The position numbers and the translations under genes were made by a program. From positions 1 through 6,498 of the forward strand of contig JBFJVZ010000421.1 in NCBI GenBank assembly GCA_041623895.1: a stretch of DNA of 6,498 nt. Reading direction: 5' to 3'. Below the pieces are notes generated by a model that ran no database searches, had not been told where the DNA came from, and was given only the letters and a program-made list of their open reading frames with translations. Source of the stretch: JBFJVZ01 sp041623895 (lineage in GTDB: Bacteria; Planctomycetota; Planctomycetia; Pirellulales; Pirellulaceae). Shown here in pieces: positions 6,475 to 6,498 of this stretch. The stretch's first letter is position 1. Every line of letters starts with the position of its first letter.

Positions 6475-6498
6475 CACAAAAAAGAAAGCGTTGCGGGC

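Noticed and set aside
6431..6498. LexA-type operator upstream of the SRAP gene
   Set aside because: Only a lone GTTC half-site at 6452-6455 is present, without a properly spaced GAAC partner; planctomycete LexA sites are also not well enough known to judge.

Overview
This window looks like chromosomal DNA from a planctomycete, probably of the Pirellulaceae/Rhodopirellula type. The inference rests on gene style. One protein opens with a zinc ribbon reading MIRFKCPGCG and runs through a long Ala/Pro/Lys linker into a membrane metalloprotease. There is a stand-alone PP2C phosphatase with an acidic tail. Shine-Dalgarno signals are weak or absent before several starts, and base composition is moderately GC-rich. 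No rRNA, tRNA, CRISPR array, insertion sequence or phage gene was seen.

Layout: the left half reads on the + strand. It holds the 3' part of a lipoxygenase-like gene (cut by the window edge, stop at 1222), a PP2C Ser/Thr phosphatase gene (about 1480-2469) and a ten-helix DMT/EamA-family transporter (2503-3621). The phosphatase and transporter are only 33 bp apart and may share a transcript. The right half reads on the - strand: an SRAP/YedK-HMCES-type DNA-protein crosslink protein (6361 down to 5624), then an M48 membrane metalloprotease with an N-terminal zinc ribbon (5491 down to 3638). The two blocks converge, with only 16 bp between stops at 3621/3638.

The five genes do not form an obvious single pathway. 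Regulated dephosphorylation, solute export, envelope protein quality control and abasic-site protection are all broadly stress-related, but that link is thematic only. The most notable signals are three. The lipoxygenase-like protein keeps the first His pair but appears to have lost the canonical Asn ligand and the C-terminal Ile. A perfect 19-bp inverted repeat lies just upstream of the SRAP gene. A second palindrome, with competing pairings, lies between the SRAP and M48 genes. I did not find convincing evidence of a wholly new multi-gene system here.
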